Shown here in pieces: positions 8,416 to 16,482 of a stretch of 64,000 bases of DNA. The notes beneath the pieces are model-generated. The model ran no database searches. It was not told where the DNA came from and was given only the letters and a program-made list of their open reading frames with translations. The translations under genes were made by a program, and so were the position numbers. This stretch comes from Virgibacillus profundi (GTDB lineage Bacteria > Bacillota > Bacilli > Bacillales > Amphibacillaceae). The stretch covers positions 62,001-126,000 of the forward strand of contig NZ_NPOA01000014.1 of the NCBI RefSeq assembly GCF_002287375.1. The letters run 5' to 3'. The first letter of the stretch is position 1. Every line of letters starts with the position of its first letter.

Positions 8416-9237
8416 CTACTGCTCTTGCAAAAAACGATCAACCATCGTGTTAAATTTGTCATCATACTCCCAAAACATCATATGTCCGCCAAGTACTGTA
8501 ATTTCTGATTCGGGATAAGTTCTTTTTATATAGGGATTTGCGGTTTCTGCCCAATGTTCAGCAACAACAGTTAATGTAGGAATCGACTTGCTTGCTGTCT
8601 TTGCTATTTCACGATAATCGGAAAACATACCTGATGCGAAAAGATTAGCGGCAATGTAATATGGCGTTTTTAAGGATTGTTCAACAAGCCAAGTAAGCTC
8701 TTCCGTCTGCAATTCACGCTGAACCATCACTTGTGTAATATAATCGATAATAAATGCCCTTTGCCCCTTCGGATTTCGCAAAGATGTATTGTAAATTGCT
8801 GCAATATCATCAAGTGACCCTTCGACCCAATCCGTATCATTGACAGATAATGACTTTGGCGGCATATCAACCAAAACTAATGATTTAACATTGTCGACTC
8901 CGTTTTGCTTGAGATACTCCCAAACGGTAAAGCAGCCAAAAGACCATCCAACCAATGTCACGTTTTTTAATTTTAATTGTTGTATTACACTTGCCAAATC
9001 CTCACCATGTGTCACATAATCATTTCCTTGCGTTGTAACAATCGATCTTCCATGGCTCCTTGGGTCGATGACAATAACCCGGTTCATTTTAGAAAAATAC
9101 TCTACTTGTTTGGAAAAAACCTCAGTAGTGAAAGTAAACCCTGGTATAAAGACGATTGGATCGCCTTTGCCAACATCTTGAATAAATAGTTCGATTCCGG
9201 AATCAACTTCAATATATTTATCGTCTATAACTGTCAT
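8416..9237 (-). CDS. Alpha/beta hydrolase
   Basis: A 273-aa alpha/beta hydrolase related to haloperoxidase/esterase-type enzymes. The nucleophile elbow is GWSFG with Ser99, the oxyanion region is PGFTFT (32-37), and the catalytic His252 lies in GGHMMFW near the C-terminus. The acid position is less clear: strand 7 reads VVAEHWAET, with Glu where Asp is common. GGGGAGCTGGG precedes the ATG. It stands alone, converging on the methyltransferase. The substrate is unknown. Confidence 0.78.
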   Translation of the reverse strand: MTVIDDKYIEVDSGIELFIQDVGKGDPIVFIPGFTFTTEVFSKQVEYFSKMNRVIVIDPRSHGRSIVTTQGNDYVTHGEDLASVIQQLKLKNVTLVGWSFGCFTVWEYLKQNGVDNVKSLVLVDMPPKSLSVNDTDWVEGSLDDIAAIYNTSLRNPKGQRAFIIDYITQVMVQRELQTEELTWLVEQSLKTPYYIAANLFASGMFSDYREIAKTASKSIPTLTVVAEHWAETANPYIKRTYPESEITVLGGHMMFWEYDDKFNTMVDRFLQEQ

Positions 9238-9335
9238 ATACCCAGCTCCCCTAAGAAAATAATATTTGTAAATTTATATTCGAGGAAATGTGTTACAGAA
9301 CCTTTTAAAAGATTCCCATCATTTCATATTTCGCT

Positions 9336-9363
9336 TATAATAATATTATCAGAAATTATTATA
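9336..9363. promoter_or_regulatory. AT-rich inverted repeat between hydrolase and aadK remnant
   Basis: TATAATAAT (9336-9344) and ATTATTATA (9355-9363) form a perfect 9-bp inverted repeat with a 10-bp gap. It lies in the 160-bp gap upstream of the minus-strand hydrolase. It may be an operator or only chance in AT-rich DNA. Confidence 0.3.
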
Positions 9364-9398
9364 TAGTCAAAAAATATAATGAATGGAGGAATAGTGCA

Positions 9399-9467
9399 AT
9401 GAGAAGTGAACAGGAAATGATAAATTTATTTGTTGAATGTGCTAGGAATGATATAGAATTCTTGTAA
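9399..9467 (+). pseudogene. N-terminal stub resembling aminoglycoside 6-adenylyltransferase
   Basis: A 22-codon reading frame reads MRSEQEMINLFVECARND and stops four residues later. The opening MRSEQEM is the characteristic start of AadK-like aminoglycoside 6-adenylyltransferases, which are near 285 aa. A good GGAGGA site lies 8 bp before the ATG, so the gene's front end and its ribosome site survive. The rest is missing: the next gene is a different kinase fold beginning 45 bp later. The likely reading is a deletion remnant. Too short for certainty. Confidence 0.5.
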
Positions 9468-9511
9468 CGTATACACAAAATATTTATAAGTCATTTAGAG
9501 AGTGAGAGGAG

Positions 9512-10459
9512 ATGAGCAATATCGAGAATCGACCTGTTGTACCATTAACTGTTCGGCAGAAAGCAATGAATTTGGGTAGTGAGGGTGAACAATGGCTAAG
9601 GCTTTTAGATGAAATTATTCAGATTTTTGAGCGAAAATGGAAAATACATATGGGCAAAAATTTAAATGGTGGAACAGAGGCTTTTGTAGCTGAAGTTACT
9701 ACTGAGGATGGGGTTGATGCCATCTTAAAATTGATGATGCCTCCAGTTGAGGGAAATACTGTGCTTGAATTGGAAGTAGAAGCTTTAACAATTGCAGATG
9801 GAGATGGCTATGTTCGATTGTTGAATTACGACATGGAACATCGGGCTACTTTGTTGGAGAGATTAGGTCCACCTTTAAGGGATATGGATTATCCTATAGA
9901 TACTCAAATTGAGATCATCTGTAGAACATTGAAGAAATCATGGGACAAGCCTTTACCGTATGATCATAAATTACAATCGGCCAGCACAATCATAAACTGG
10001 TTTTCAAATTTTATTCCCAGACTATGGATAGAGCTTGAAAGTCCATGTTCAAGAAAGCTAATAGATAAGGCTTTGGTTTTCCTGAAATCTCGCTTAGCAA
10101 ATACCAGCTTAGAAACCACTGTGTTGGTTCATGGTGATGCTCACAGTGGAAACATTCTGCAAGACATGACACCTAAGGAATCTTATAAGTTTATTGACCC
10201 AGATGGCATGATTGCTGAACCTGCTTATGACCTTGGTGTATTGATGCGGGAATGGCTCGATGATTTAACAGCAAGTCCCCTGGAAAGTGGTCATAAGCGG
10301 TGTTTGTTTTTAAGTGAAATAACCGGTGTAGATAAAAAGGCGATATGGGAGTGGGGATTTATTCAGTCTATCTCTACTGGACTATTTTTAATAAAGATTG
10401 GTCAGGAAAAGTTTGGATTACAAATGCTTCAAGTTGCAGAGGCCTGGAGTAAAGTTTAA
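9512..10459 (+). CDS. Aminoglycoside/hydroxyurea resistance kinase family (APH(6)-like)
   Basis: A 315-aa phosphotransferase of the APH(6)/hydroxyurea kinase family, which includes streptomycin 6-kinases. Visible motifs are the catalytic loop HGDAHSGN (207-214, Asp209), the metal-binding FIDPDGM (228-233), and the family run EPAYDLG. The N-lobe Lys is probably in AILKLMMP. Many chromosomal members have no proven resistance role. The start is ATG 9512, but GAGAGGAG directly abuts it, giving unusually short spacing. It lies just after the adenylyltransferase-like stub and 20 bp before the SAP-domain gene. Confidence 0.78.
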   Translation: MSNIENRPVVPLTVRQKAMNLGSEGEQWLRLLDEIIQIFERKWKIHMGKNLNGGTEAFVAEVTTEDGVDAILKLMMPPVEGNTVLELEVEALTIADGDGYVRLLNYDMEHRATLLERLGPPLRDMDYPIDTQIEIICRTLKKSWDKPLPYDHKLQSASTIINWFSNFIPRLWIELESPCSRKLIDKALVFLKSRLANTSLETTVLVHGDAHSGNILQDMTPKESYKFIDPDGMIAEPAYDLGVLMREWLDDLTASPLESGHKRCLFLSEITGVDKKAIWEWGFIQSISTGLFLIKIGQEKFGLQMLQVAEAWSKV

Positions 10460-10479
10460 TTACATTGGAGGTGTATTTG

Positions 10480-11049
10480 TTGAGGCCCAATCTAACAAAA
10501 AATATTAGTATACAAAGTTTTAACAATTTCTATTGGTTAAAAGAAGAATTACAATCATTTTGCAGGGAAAATGGAATCAGTGCTTCCGGTTCGAAAATAG
10601 AGATTTCCGATAGAATTGAAACATTTCTTCTGACAGGGGAGATAAAAAAACCTATAAGAAAATCAAGGAGAAACAGGAAGGCAGAACATAAAGTAGATTT
10701 AAGTCTTGATACAGTAATTACGGAAAACCATCGTTGCAGTCAGGATGTAAGAGCCTTTTTCAAGACAGTTATTCCAAATTTTCATTTTTCCACCTATATC
10801 CAAAACTATTTTAAAAATAACATTGGAAAAACATATCGAGATGTTTTAGATGCTTGGTATGAGGAAGAAGAACGAAAGAAAGACCCTTCATACAAGAAAG
10901 AAATTGCTCCTCAATTTGAATACAATCAATTCATTCGTGACTTTTTTGCTGATCCGAAAAATAAAGGAAAAAGACGTGAAGCGGCGATTGAAGACTGGAA
11001 TAACATTAAGAAACTCCCTGGAAGCAATAAATATGAGTCTGATAAATAG
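10480..11049 (+). CDS. SAP-domain / DUF6434-type protein
   Basis: A 189-aa basic protein. The N-terminal part (about 10-55) has the SAP-like helix-extended loop-helix WLKEELQSFCRENGISASG followed by KIEISDRIETFL. The C-terminal part resembles the DUF6434 region: HFSTYIQNYFKNN, then FNQFIRDFFADPKNKGK-like repeats. SAP motifs often bind nucleic acid. TTG 10480 is chosen because GGAGGTG (10467-10473) lies 6 bp upstream; the longer frame from TTG 10465 would include the ribosome site. Its role is unknown. The gene is close behind the kinase and probably co-transcribed. Confidence 0.65.
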   Translation: MRPNLTKNISIQSFNNFYWLKEELQSFCRENGISASGSKIEISDRIETFLLTGEIKKPIRKSRRNRKAEHKVDLSLDTVITENHRCSQDVRAFFKTVIPNFHFSTYIQNYFKNNIGKTYRDVLDAWYEEEERKKDPSYKKEIAPQFEYNQFIRDFFADPKNKGKRREAAIEDWNNIKKLPGSNKYESDK

Positions 11050-11173
11050 CCTTTAGTGTATCTACTGTAACGTGATTTGACTTTCTACTTGCAAATCATA
11101 GAGTTCAGGATATTATACAAACATTTAACTAACCAGTCCCTTTTATCATTTTTTTGAAAATTTTAAATAAACA

Positions 11174-11202
11174 TTGAATTATAGGGATAACTTCTGTATT
11201 AT
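11174..11202 (+). promoter_or_regulatory. Promoter of the FtsX-type ABC operon
   Basis: TTGAAT (11174-11179), a 17-bp spacer and TATTAT (11197-11202) lie in the 215-bp gap after the SAP gene. The rest of that gap is AT-rich and shows no other clear signal. Confidence 0.5.
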
Positions 11203-11264
11203 TATTCATAATTATAATGTAATTGTCAGTTGCTTTTCTATTTTAATTTGATGAGGGATAATGG

Positions 11265-13784
11265 ATGAAAATTATTTTGAGGCACGTGCTGAAAAATATA
11301 GTTGAAAAAAAGCTGAGAACATCAATAGTATTCGTGACTATTTTATTTTCGACCATGGTTTTATTCATTGGGCTAAGCTTGAATACTATTATTAATAATA
11401 CATATTCCTCGATGTTACAAGGCATATATGGGGATTCAAATATTGTAATCACAAAATCTGCAGCTGATGGTGATCCTTTCTATAAGCGAACGGAAATTAA
11501 TCTGGAATCGGTTTCCGTCGAGCAACGTATTGACCAGCTTCATGCAAACGGTAAAGTGGTTTTAAATGATGAAGATGTTAATGTCACGCTTAGTGGAATG
11601 GATATGGAGCTTGCCGAGGATATGGAGTTGGTTGCTCCTATCCGGCAACTGGATGGCTTTGATCCAAGAGAAAATATGGTGATGGTTAGTCATAAGACAG
11701 CTTCCGATTATGGTCTTAATTTAGGTGATGAATTAATAATTGATCATGGGGAGGAGACCAATTCCTTTAAAGTCGGGGCAATAAATGAATCAAATGGCAT
11801 GTTTTATTCGGAAACAGGGGAGCGTTTATTCGTTACCTCATTACAACAGGTGAATCGTTTAAATAAAACAAATCAGCTTGTAAGCACTACATTGATACAG
11901 GCTCCGGAAAACAGGGTGGATTCAGCAATAGAGGAATTGGAGGAAGTAAATTCAGAATTTACCATTCAGAAAACAGGCTCTGCCGACACCGTTTTGCGGG
12001 ATGAACAAACATTTCAAACAGTAATGATGCTGGCTATTATCATTATTGTTCTAATCAGTGCTTATGTCATCTCGTCATTAACGAAACTGATTATAGCAGA
12101 ACGATTGCCCGTTATGGGTACTTTTCGAAGTGTTGGATTAAACAAAGGCATGATGAATTGCATATTGTTACTGGAGTTTTTCCTATATGGATTGTTTGGC
12201 TCCATTCTGGGAATTGTGCTGGCGTATTTCCTGCTTCCATTCGCTGCTGACATCTTTAATGAATATAAAGAATATGGTGTTGAGACAGCTGTAGAATATC
12301 AACTGAGTTACTTAATCATCGCATTTTTATTTGGAATGATTTTTCCGGCATTTATAAGTTTCTTTCGCATTAGAAGAGCAAATTCCAAACCGTTAAAGGA
12401 TTTGATTTTGAATACACAGCATACTACTCAAAAACAATCCAGGATCTCTTTATTGATCGGAATAGTTTTATTGGCCGGAGCATTTGCCCTTTATTATATT
12501 AATCAGTTAGACAATTTATTTATGGCTGTTGGCTCAATAGTATTTCTATTCATTGCAGTTGTTTTATTAATGCCTGGTTTCTTATATGGTATTTCCAAAT
12601 TTTTTCATTATTTTCTACATAAGTTTGTTCGTGGAGATGTCACCCTTGGCATTAGAAACGTAGCTAATAATAAGATAGTAGCGAATAATTCCAGTATGAT
12701 TATTGTTGTGTTTTTACTGTTGATGATGGTAGGTATGACAAGTGCAGGGATTGATCAATATTTAGCAAATTCTATGAAAAAGGACTTTGATGTCAGTATA
12801 AGTGGTTTAGAAGATGACATGACGAATTATACAGAGATACTGGAGATGGATGAGGTAGCAAAGACACATAATCAGTACATAAGTATTGCCGAATATGATA
12901 TCGGTGGTGACCGAAATACGTTTGCTATTCATGGTGTAGAAGATTTTACGGACTTTGATGAATTTTACGAAGGCATTACATTTCCGGATGATTCCGAGAC
13001 CCGAATGGGTGATTTATCTAATGGCATCATTATTGATGAATATCAGGCGGAAAAATACAATTTGGAAGTGGGAGAAACGATCCGCTTGCAGCCGCTGGAT
13101 GCTAATTATCAGTCGCTGAATAATAAAGAGGCGTTTCTGGATGTGGAGATTGCCGGTACGATGGAGAGCTCCGGTTTTTCCCAAAACAGGGACACAGTAT
13201 TACTCAATTTAAACTATTTCCAGGATCACTTTTCTGGCCTTTTTAATCAGGTGGCGGTAAAAGCAAACAAAGGATATGAAGCAGATGTGGTTAAAGAGGC
13301 TATTGCAGATAGATATGCTGATTCCTCTGTTACGGTAACGACTTTTGATGAAGTTATTGCTTCCCAAAAGGAAACGGTTGATACATTGATAGATGGAATT
13401 ACGATTATTATTGTTATGGGATTGTTGATCGGATTATTAGGTATCTCCAATAATTTAATCGTTTCATTTACCCAGAGGAAGAAGGAATATGCCTTACTTT
13501 ATTCCGTTTGCATGAGTAGAATGCAAATTATAATGATGATATTTATTGAGACACTTATGACTTTTTTTACTGTAGTTATTATTGGATTTATCGGCGGACT
13601 TGCGCTAAAAGTGCTGATGACGAAATTATTATATGCGATAGGGTTGCGGATTGAGTATAGCTTTAGTTTTGAACTATATGGTATTTTATGTGCAGCCGTA
13701 TTTCTTTTACTAAGTTTATCGATATTATCAATTGTTCGAAAAGTTTTTAAGCTAAACGTGTTGAAGGAATTACGTTATGAATAG
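11265..13784 (+). CDS. FtsX-like ABC transporter permease
   Basis: An 839-aa membrane protein with two FtsX-type modules. The first has an N-terminal helix (about 18-40), an external domain (about 45-245) and helices around 250-375. A second bundle (about 395-500) precedes another external domain (about 505-700) and three C-terminal helices (about 705-830). This layout matches large MacB/LolC/E-like mechanotransmission permeases of Firmicutes. ATG 11265 follows GAGGGATA. The ATPase gene lies 24 bp downstream. The cargo, probably a peptide, lipid or envelope substrate, is not inferable. Confidence 0.8.
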   Translation: MKIILRHVLKNIVEKKLRTSIVFVTILFSTMVLFIGLSLNTIINNTYSSMLQGIYGDSNIVITKSAADGDPFYKRTEINLESVSVEQRIDQLHANGKVVLNDEDVNVTLSGMDMELAEDMELVAPIRQLDGFDPRENMVMVSHKTASDYGLNLGDELIIDHGEETNSFKVGAINESNGMFYSETGERLFVTSLQQVNRLNKTNQLVSTTLIQAPENRVDSAIEELEEVNSEFTIQKTGSADTVLRDEQTFQTVMMLAIIIIVLISAYVISSLTKLIIAERLPVMGTFRSVGLNKGMMNCILLLEFFLYGLFGSILGIVLAYFLLPFAADIFNEYKEYGVETAVEYQLSYLIIAFLFGMIFPAFISFFRIRRANSKPLKDLILNTQHTTQKQSRISLLIGIVLLAGAFALYYINQLDNLFMAVGSIVFLFIAVVLLMPGFLYGISKFFHYFLHKFVRGDVTLGIRNVANNKIVANNSSMIIVVFLLLMMVGMTSAGIDQYLANSMKKDFDVSISGLEDDMTNYTEILEMDEVAKTHNQYISIAEYDIGGDRNTFAIHGVEDFTDFDEFYEGITFPDDSETRMGDLSNGIIIDEYQAEKYNLEVGETIRLQPLDANYQSLNNKEAFLDVEIAGTMESSGFSQNRDTVLLNLNYFQDHFSGLFNQVAVKANKGYEADVVKEAIADRYADSSVTVTTFDEVIASQKETVDTLIDGITIIIVMGLLIGLLGISNNLIVSFTQRKKEYALLYSVCMSRMQIIMMIFIETLMTFFTVVIIGFIGGLALKVLMTKLLYAIGLRIEYSFSFELYGILCAAVFLLLSLSILSIVRKVFKLNVLKELRYE

Positions 13785-13808
13785 TAGTCTGCAGGGAGGT
13801 GCATAGGG

Positions 13809-14486
13809 ATGGAAAGGATTGTTCTAACAGAAGATCTTTGTAAGAATTATCAGGTGGGTACAGAAGTGATACAAATTTTAAAAGGTATAGAGATTTCGGT
13901 TTTAGAAGGGGAATTTGTATCAATTATGGGCCCTTCAGGCTGCGGAAAAAGTACATTACTTTATTTACTTGGTGGGATTGATGAACCGACATCAGGCAGA
14001 GTTCTGATTGGTGATGAAGATATTAGTAAGCTGAATGATCGAGGTAAAAGCAAGCTGCGGCGAAAATTTATTGGCTTTGTATTTCAGTTTTATAATCTGG
14101 TTCAAAATCTTACCGTTGAAGAAAACATCACACTTCCTTTAACGATGGATGGTAAAAAGCCGGCTAGCTATAAGAAGGAGCTTGATGAAATTTTAGAGAT
14201 TGTTGGTTTAACAGATCGAAGGAAATTTACACCCAGGGAATTATCTGGGGGACAGCAGCAGCGTGTTGCAATTGCGAGAGCCTTGCTGTTGAATCCCAAG
14301 CTGATTTTAGCAGATGAACCGATTGGTAATTTAGATAGTAAAACAGGAACGGATATTATGGAGCTTTTTCATAAAATTAATAAGGAAAAAGGAGTTACAA
14401 TCGTTCAAGTGACACATTCCCAAGAAGCTGCGAAGTATGGAAGCAGAGTCATTCGAATGAAGGATGGTTTGGTAGATGTTAGTTAA
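13809..14486 (+). CDS. LolD/MacB-type ABC transporter ATP-binding protein
   Basis: A 225-aa ATPase: Walker A GPSGCGKST (41-49), signature ELSGGQQQR, Walker B LILADEPIGNLD (Ile replaces the usual Thr) and switch His in VTHSQ. GGGAGG precedes ATG 13809. It belongs to the MacB/LolD subfamily that partners FtsX-type permeases, and the adjacent 839-aa permease is its obvious partner. One terminator-like stem follows. Confidence 0.85.
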   Translation: MERIVLTEDLCKNYQVGTEVIQILKGIEISVLEGEFVSIMGPSGCGKSTLLYLLGGIDEPTSGRVLIGDEDISKLNDRGKSKLRRKFIGFVFQFYNLVQNLTVEENITLPLTMDGKKPASYKKELDEILEIVGLTDRRKFTPRELSGGQQQRVAIARALLLNPKLILADEPIGNLDSKTGTDIMELFHKINKEKGVTIVQVTHSQEAAKYGSRVIRMKDGLVDVS

Positions 14487-14573
14487 ACTCATGTAAAACA
14501 ACTGATCCAAAAACGATTACTTTTGGGACGACATCTTTATTAGGTGATTCTAATGTTAGACTAGCAGAAAAAT

Positions 14574-14614
14574 AAGTGGCCTTAACCCTATGAAAATTGC
14601 GGCTAAGGCCACTT
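14574..14614 (+). terminator. Stem-loop after the FtsX-type ABC operon
   Basis: A perfect 11-bp stem (14574-14584 with 14604-14614) is followed only by TATATAAAT, so the T-run is weak. It also faces the minus-strand small gene. Confidence 0.55.
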
Positions 14615-14647
14615 TATATAAATGATGGAGGGAAGAATACTTTAAAT

Positions 14648-14774
14648 TTATCTTTCCTTTGGTTCCTTATCTGTTTCACGTTGTGGTTCGATATCCTGAT
14701 TGGGATCCTTCTCTTTCTGTTTCTGTTCCAGGGAATCATCGTTGTGTTTATTTTTATTTTTTAGAATTTGTCAT
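14648..14774 (-). pseudogene. Small Lys/Glu/Gln-rich gene with a one-base frameshift
   Basis: On the minus strand, GAGAGG is followed by ATG ACA AAT TCT and then a run of six A. The ATG frame stops two codons after TCT. Removing one A would join it to a frame of 37 codons rich in Lys, Asp, Glu and Gln (including DDSLEQKQKEKDPNQ) that ends at TAA 14648. The whole would be 41 aa. A promoter-like TTGTAC-N17-CATAAT lies upstream (14825 to 14797). Protein-like composition and a proper start region suggest a real gene, either broken or misread in the A-run. Family unknown. Confidence 0.45.
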
Positions 14775-14870
14775 TGTATCACGCCTCTCTGGTAGTATTA
14801 TGTGCTTTGCTCCGTATATGTACAATTACCGTTTTCAATTATGTTAAAACATGAATATATAATAGAAGAT

Positions 14871-14990
14871 GAGAGGTCTCCTTAAAAAGTTGAGAGACAG
14901 CAGCATGTAGTTGAGAGATCTCCCTAAAAAGTTGAGAGACAGCTGCCCAAAGCTGAGAGACAACTGGAATAGAGTTGTTTATCTCTCAAC
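14871..14990. repeat. Five-unit 21-bp tandem repeat ending in a hairpin
   Basis: Units begin at 14871, 14892, 14913, 14934 and 14955. Each is exactly 21 bp and starts GAGAGA or GAGAGG; most end in AGTT or AGCT. Units 1 and 3 share CTCCNTAAAAAGTT, and units 2 and 4 share GAGAGACAGC, so a 42-bp higher-order period is visible. Unit 5 pairs with an inverted copy (TCTCTCAACT, 14982-14991), forming a stem of about 15 bp. Related CTCAAC motifs continue to about 15060. There is no convincing gene in 14775-15097. Confidence 0.75.
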
Positions 14991-15097
14991 TTTCACAATT
15001 TCGCTCCCGCTCAACACTTCCATATTCTCTATACCGGTGCCAACCATTATTCTCAACACTCTATCCTATGCTATCATAATAAAAGGAGGGATCCTGG

Positions 15098-15949
15098 ATG
15101 ATATACATAGGTTTAACAGGCTGGGGTGACCATTATTCAGTATATCCTGCTGGAATAAAACCCACGAACAAATTATCCGAATATAGCAGTAACTTTCTAG
15201 TCGTAGAAGTGGATGCATTCTTCTACGCCGTGCAGCCATCTCGCAATACAGCCAAATGGGTTAGAGAGACTCCGGAGAATTTCCGGTTTGTTGTGAAGGC
15301 TTACCAGGGAATGACTGGTCATCAGCGAAAAGATATTCCTTTTGAATCAAAAGCGGATATGTTCAATGCATTTAAAGAATCCTTAAAGCCTTTTCAGGAT
15401 GCAAATAAGTTAGCATTGGTTCTATTTCAATTTCCACCTTGGTTTGATTGCAAAAAAGAGAATGTAAATTATTTGAGGTATTGTAAGAAAATGATGGGGG
15501 ACATTCCAGTGGCCTTGGAGTTTAGAAATCAGTCCTGGTTCAATGACAGCTATCGTAAAAGCACACTCGCCTTTATGCAAAATGAGGGCTGGATACATTC
15601 CATTGCTGATGAGCCGCAGGCAGGAGATGGTTCAATTCCTGTTGTTCCCGAAGTGACCACTTCAAATGTAACACTTGTACGGATGCATGGCAGAAACGTG
15701 CATGGGTGGACGAAACCAAAGGATAGAGAGACAAATTGGCGTGAGGTACGTTATTTATATAAATATAATCAAGAAGAACTTTTGGAATGGAAAAATAGGG
15801 TGAAAGAACTTGCAAAGAACTCAAGGGATATTATCATTCTATTTAATAATAATTCCGGTGGGGATGCAGCGAATAATGCCAAAGAATTTCAGAAGATGCT
15901 TGGTATTGAATATGAAGGACTTTTACCAAGACAACTGGGTTTATTTTAG
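15098..15949 (+). CDS. DUF72 (YecE-like) family protein
   Basis: A 283-aa TIM-barrel-like DUF72 protein. It opens with IYIGLTGWGDHYSVYP, then shows VVEVDAFFYAVQP, FRFVVKAYQGMTGH, a mid-region FQFPPWFDC and VALEFRNQSWF, and ends with NNNSGGDAANNA and LLPRQLGLF, all typical. Function is unproven; the family is sometimes linked to nucleic-acid or radical chemistry. AAAGGAGGG lies 7 bp before ATG 15098. It is monocistronic, closed by a strong terminator. Confidence 0.85.
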   Translation: MIYIGLTGWGDHYSVYPAGIKPTNKLSEYSSNFLVVEVDAFFYAVQPSRNTAKWVRETPENFRFVVKAYQGMTGHQRKDIPFESKADMFNAFKESLKPFQDANKLALVLFQFPPWFDCKKENVNYLRYCKKMMGDIPVALEFRNQSWFNDSYRKSTLAFMQNEGWIHSIADEPQAGDGSIPVVPEVTTSNVTLVRMHGRNVHGWTKPKDRETNWREVRYLYKYNQEELLEWKNRVKELAKNSRDIIILFNNNSGGDAANNAKEFQKMLGIEYEGLLPRQLGLF

Positions 15950-15973
15950 ATTTTGATAGGACAGCGCCTTTCT

Positions 15974-16007
15974 AACTTTGCAGAATACAGTTCTGCAAAG
16001 TTTTTAT
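15974..16007 (+). terminator. Intrinsic terminator after DUF72 gene
   Basis: A perfect 12-bp stem (15974-15985 with 15991-16002) and a 5-nt loop run straight into a T-tract. Confidence 0.9.
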
Positions 16008-16020
16008 TACCGTCATTCTA

Positions 16021-16095
16021 ATATTCATTTGAATATATGATTGACATTATCTAAATGAAAGCATAACATAAAGATAATCAAACAATGATTTGAAT
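16021..16095 (+). promoter_or_regulatory. cadCA promoter with two candidate CadC sites
   Basis: TTGACA (16041-16046), a 17-bp spacer and TAACAT (16064-16069) form the promoter. An inverted repeat in ATTCATTTGAATATATGA lies just upstream. TCAAA-N6-TTTGA (about 16079-16094) lies between promoter and start codon. Either could bind the metal-responsive repressor encoded next. Confidence 0.55.
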
Positions 16096-16106
16096 GAGGT
16101 GATCCT

Positions 16107-16481
16107 ATGAGTGAATCGACAATTGAAAAAACACCTAGAGATACATGTGAGACATTCTGTTTTGACGAAGAAAAAGTAAATAGAATTCAGCCACAGATAG
16201 AACAGGTTAACGGAGTAGAATTAATTTTTAAAGCATTGTCAGATGCTACCCGGCTGAAGATAGCCTATGCACTTACATTGGAAGAAGAGCTTTGTGTTTG
16301 TGATGTTGGAAATATTATTGGAGCAACTACAGCAACTGCTTCCCATCATTTACGATTACTGAGAAATATGGGGTTGGCAAAATATCGTAAAGAAGGGAAA
16401 TTGGTTTTTTATTCCCTGAAGGATGAACATATAAATCAGCTGGTTTCAATTGCAATGATACATGCTAAAGAGGGTGTTTGA
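16107..16481 (+). CDS. cadC: CadC-type ArsR/SmtB metal-responsive repressor
   Basis: A 124-aa winged-helix repressor with the CadC cysteine pattern: N-terminal Cys14 and Cys18 (CETFC), and Cys63 and Cys65 in ELCVCD at the recognition region. These correspond to the thiolate site that binds Cd(II)/Pb(II)/Bi(III) in pI258 CadC. The DNA-reading helix is in [18 protein letters not shown]. It is followed after one base by the cation ATPase. It should repress its own promoter until metal binds. Confidence 0.9.
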   Translation: MSESTIEKTPRDTCETFCFDEEKVNRIQPQIEQVNGVELIFKALSDATRLKIAYALTLEEELCVCDVGNIIGATTATASHHLRLLRNMGLAKYRKEGKLVFYSLKDEHINQLVSIAMIHAKEGV

Positions 16482-16482
16482 A

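Noticed and set aside
11190-11222. Fur/PerR-like box at the FtsX-type ABC promoter
   Set aside because: The match is only to A/T positions of the motif and lacks the GATAAT core.
14871-14990. CRISPR array
   Set aside because: The period is 21 bp with no unique spacers and no cas genes; it is a plain tandem repeat.
14659-15129. Two plus-strand reading frames in the gene-poor stretch
   Set aside because: They lie over the 21-bp repeat and the antisense of the small gene, have no ribosome site and no protein-like composition.
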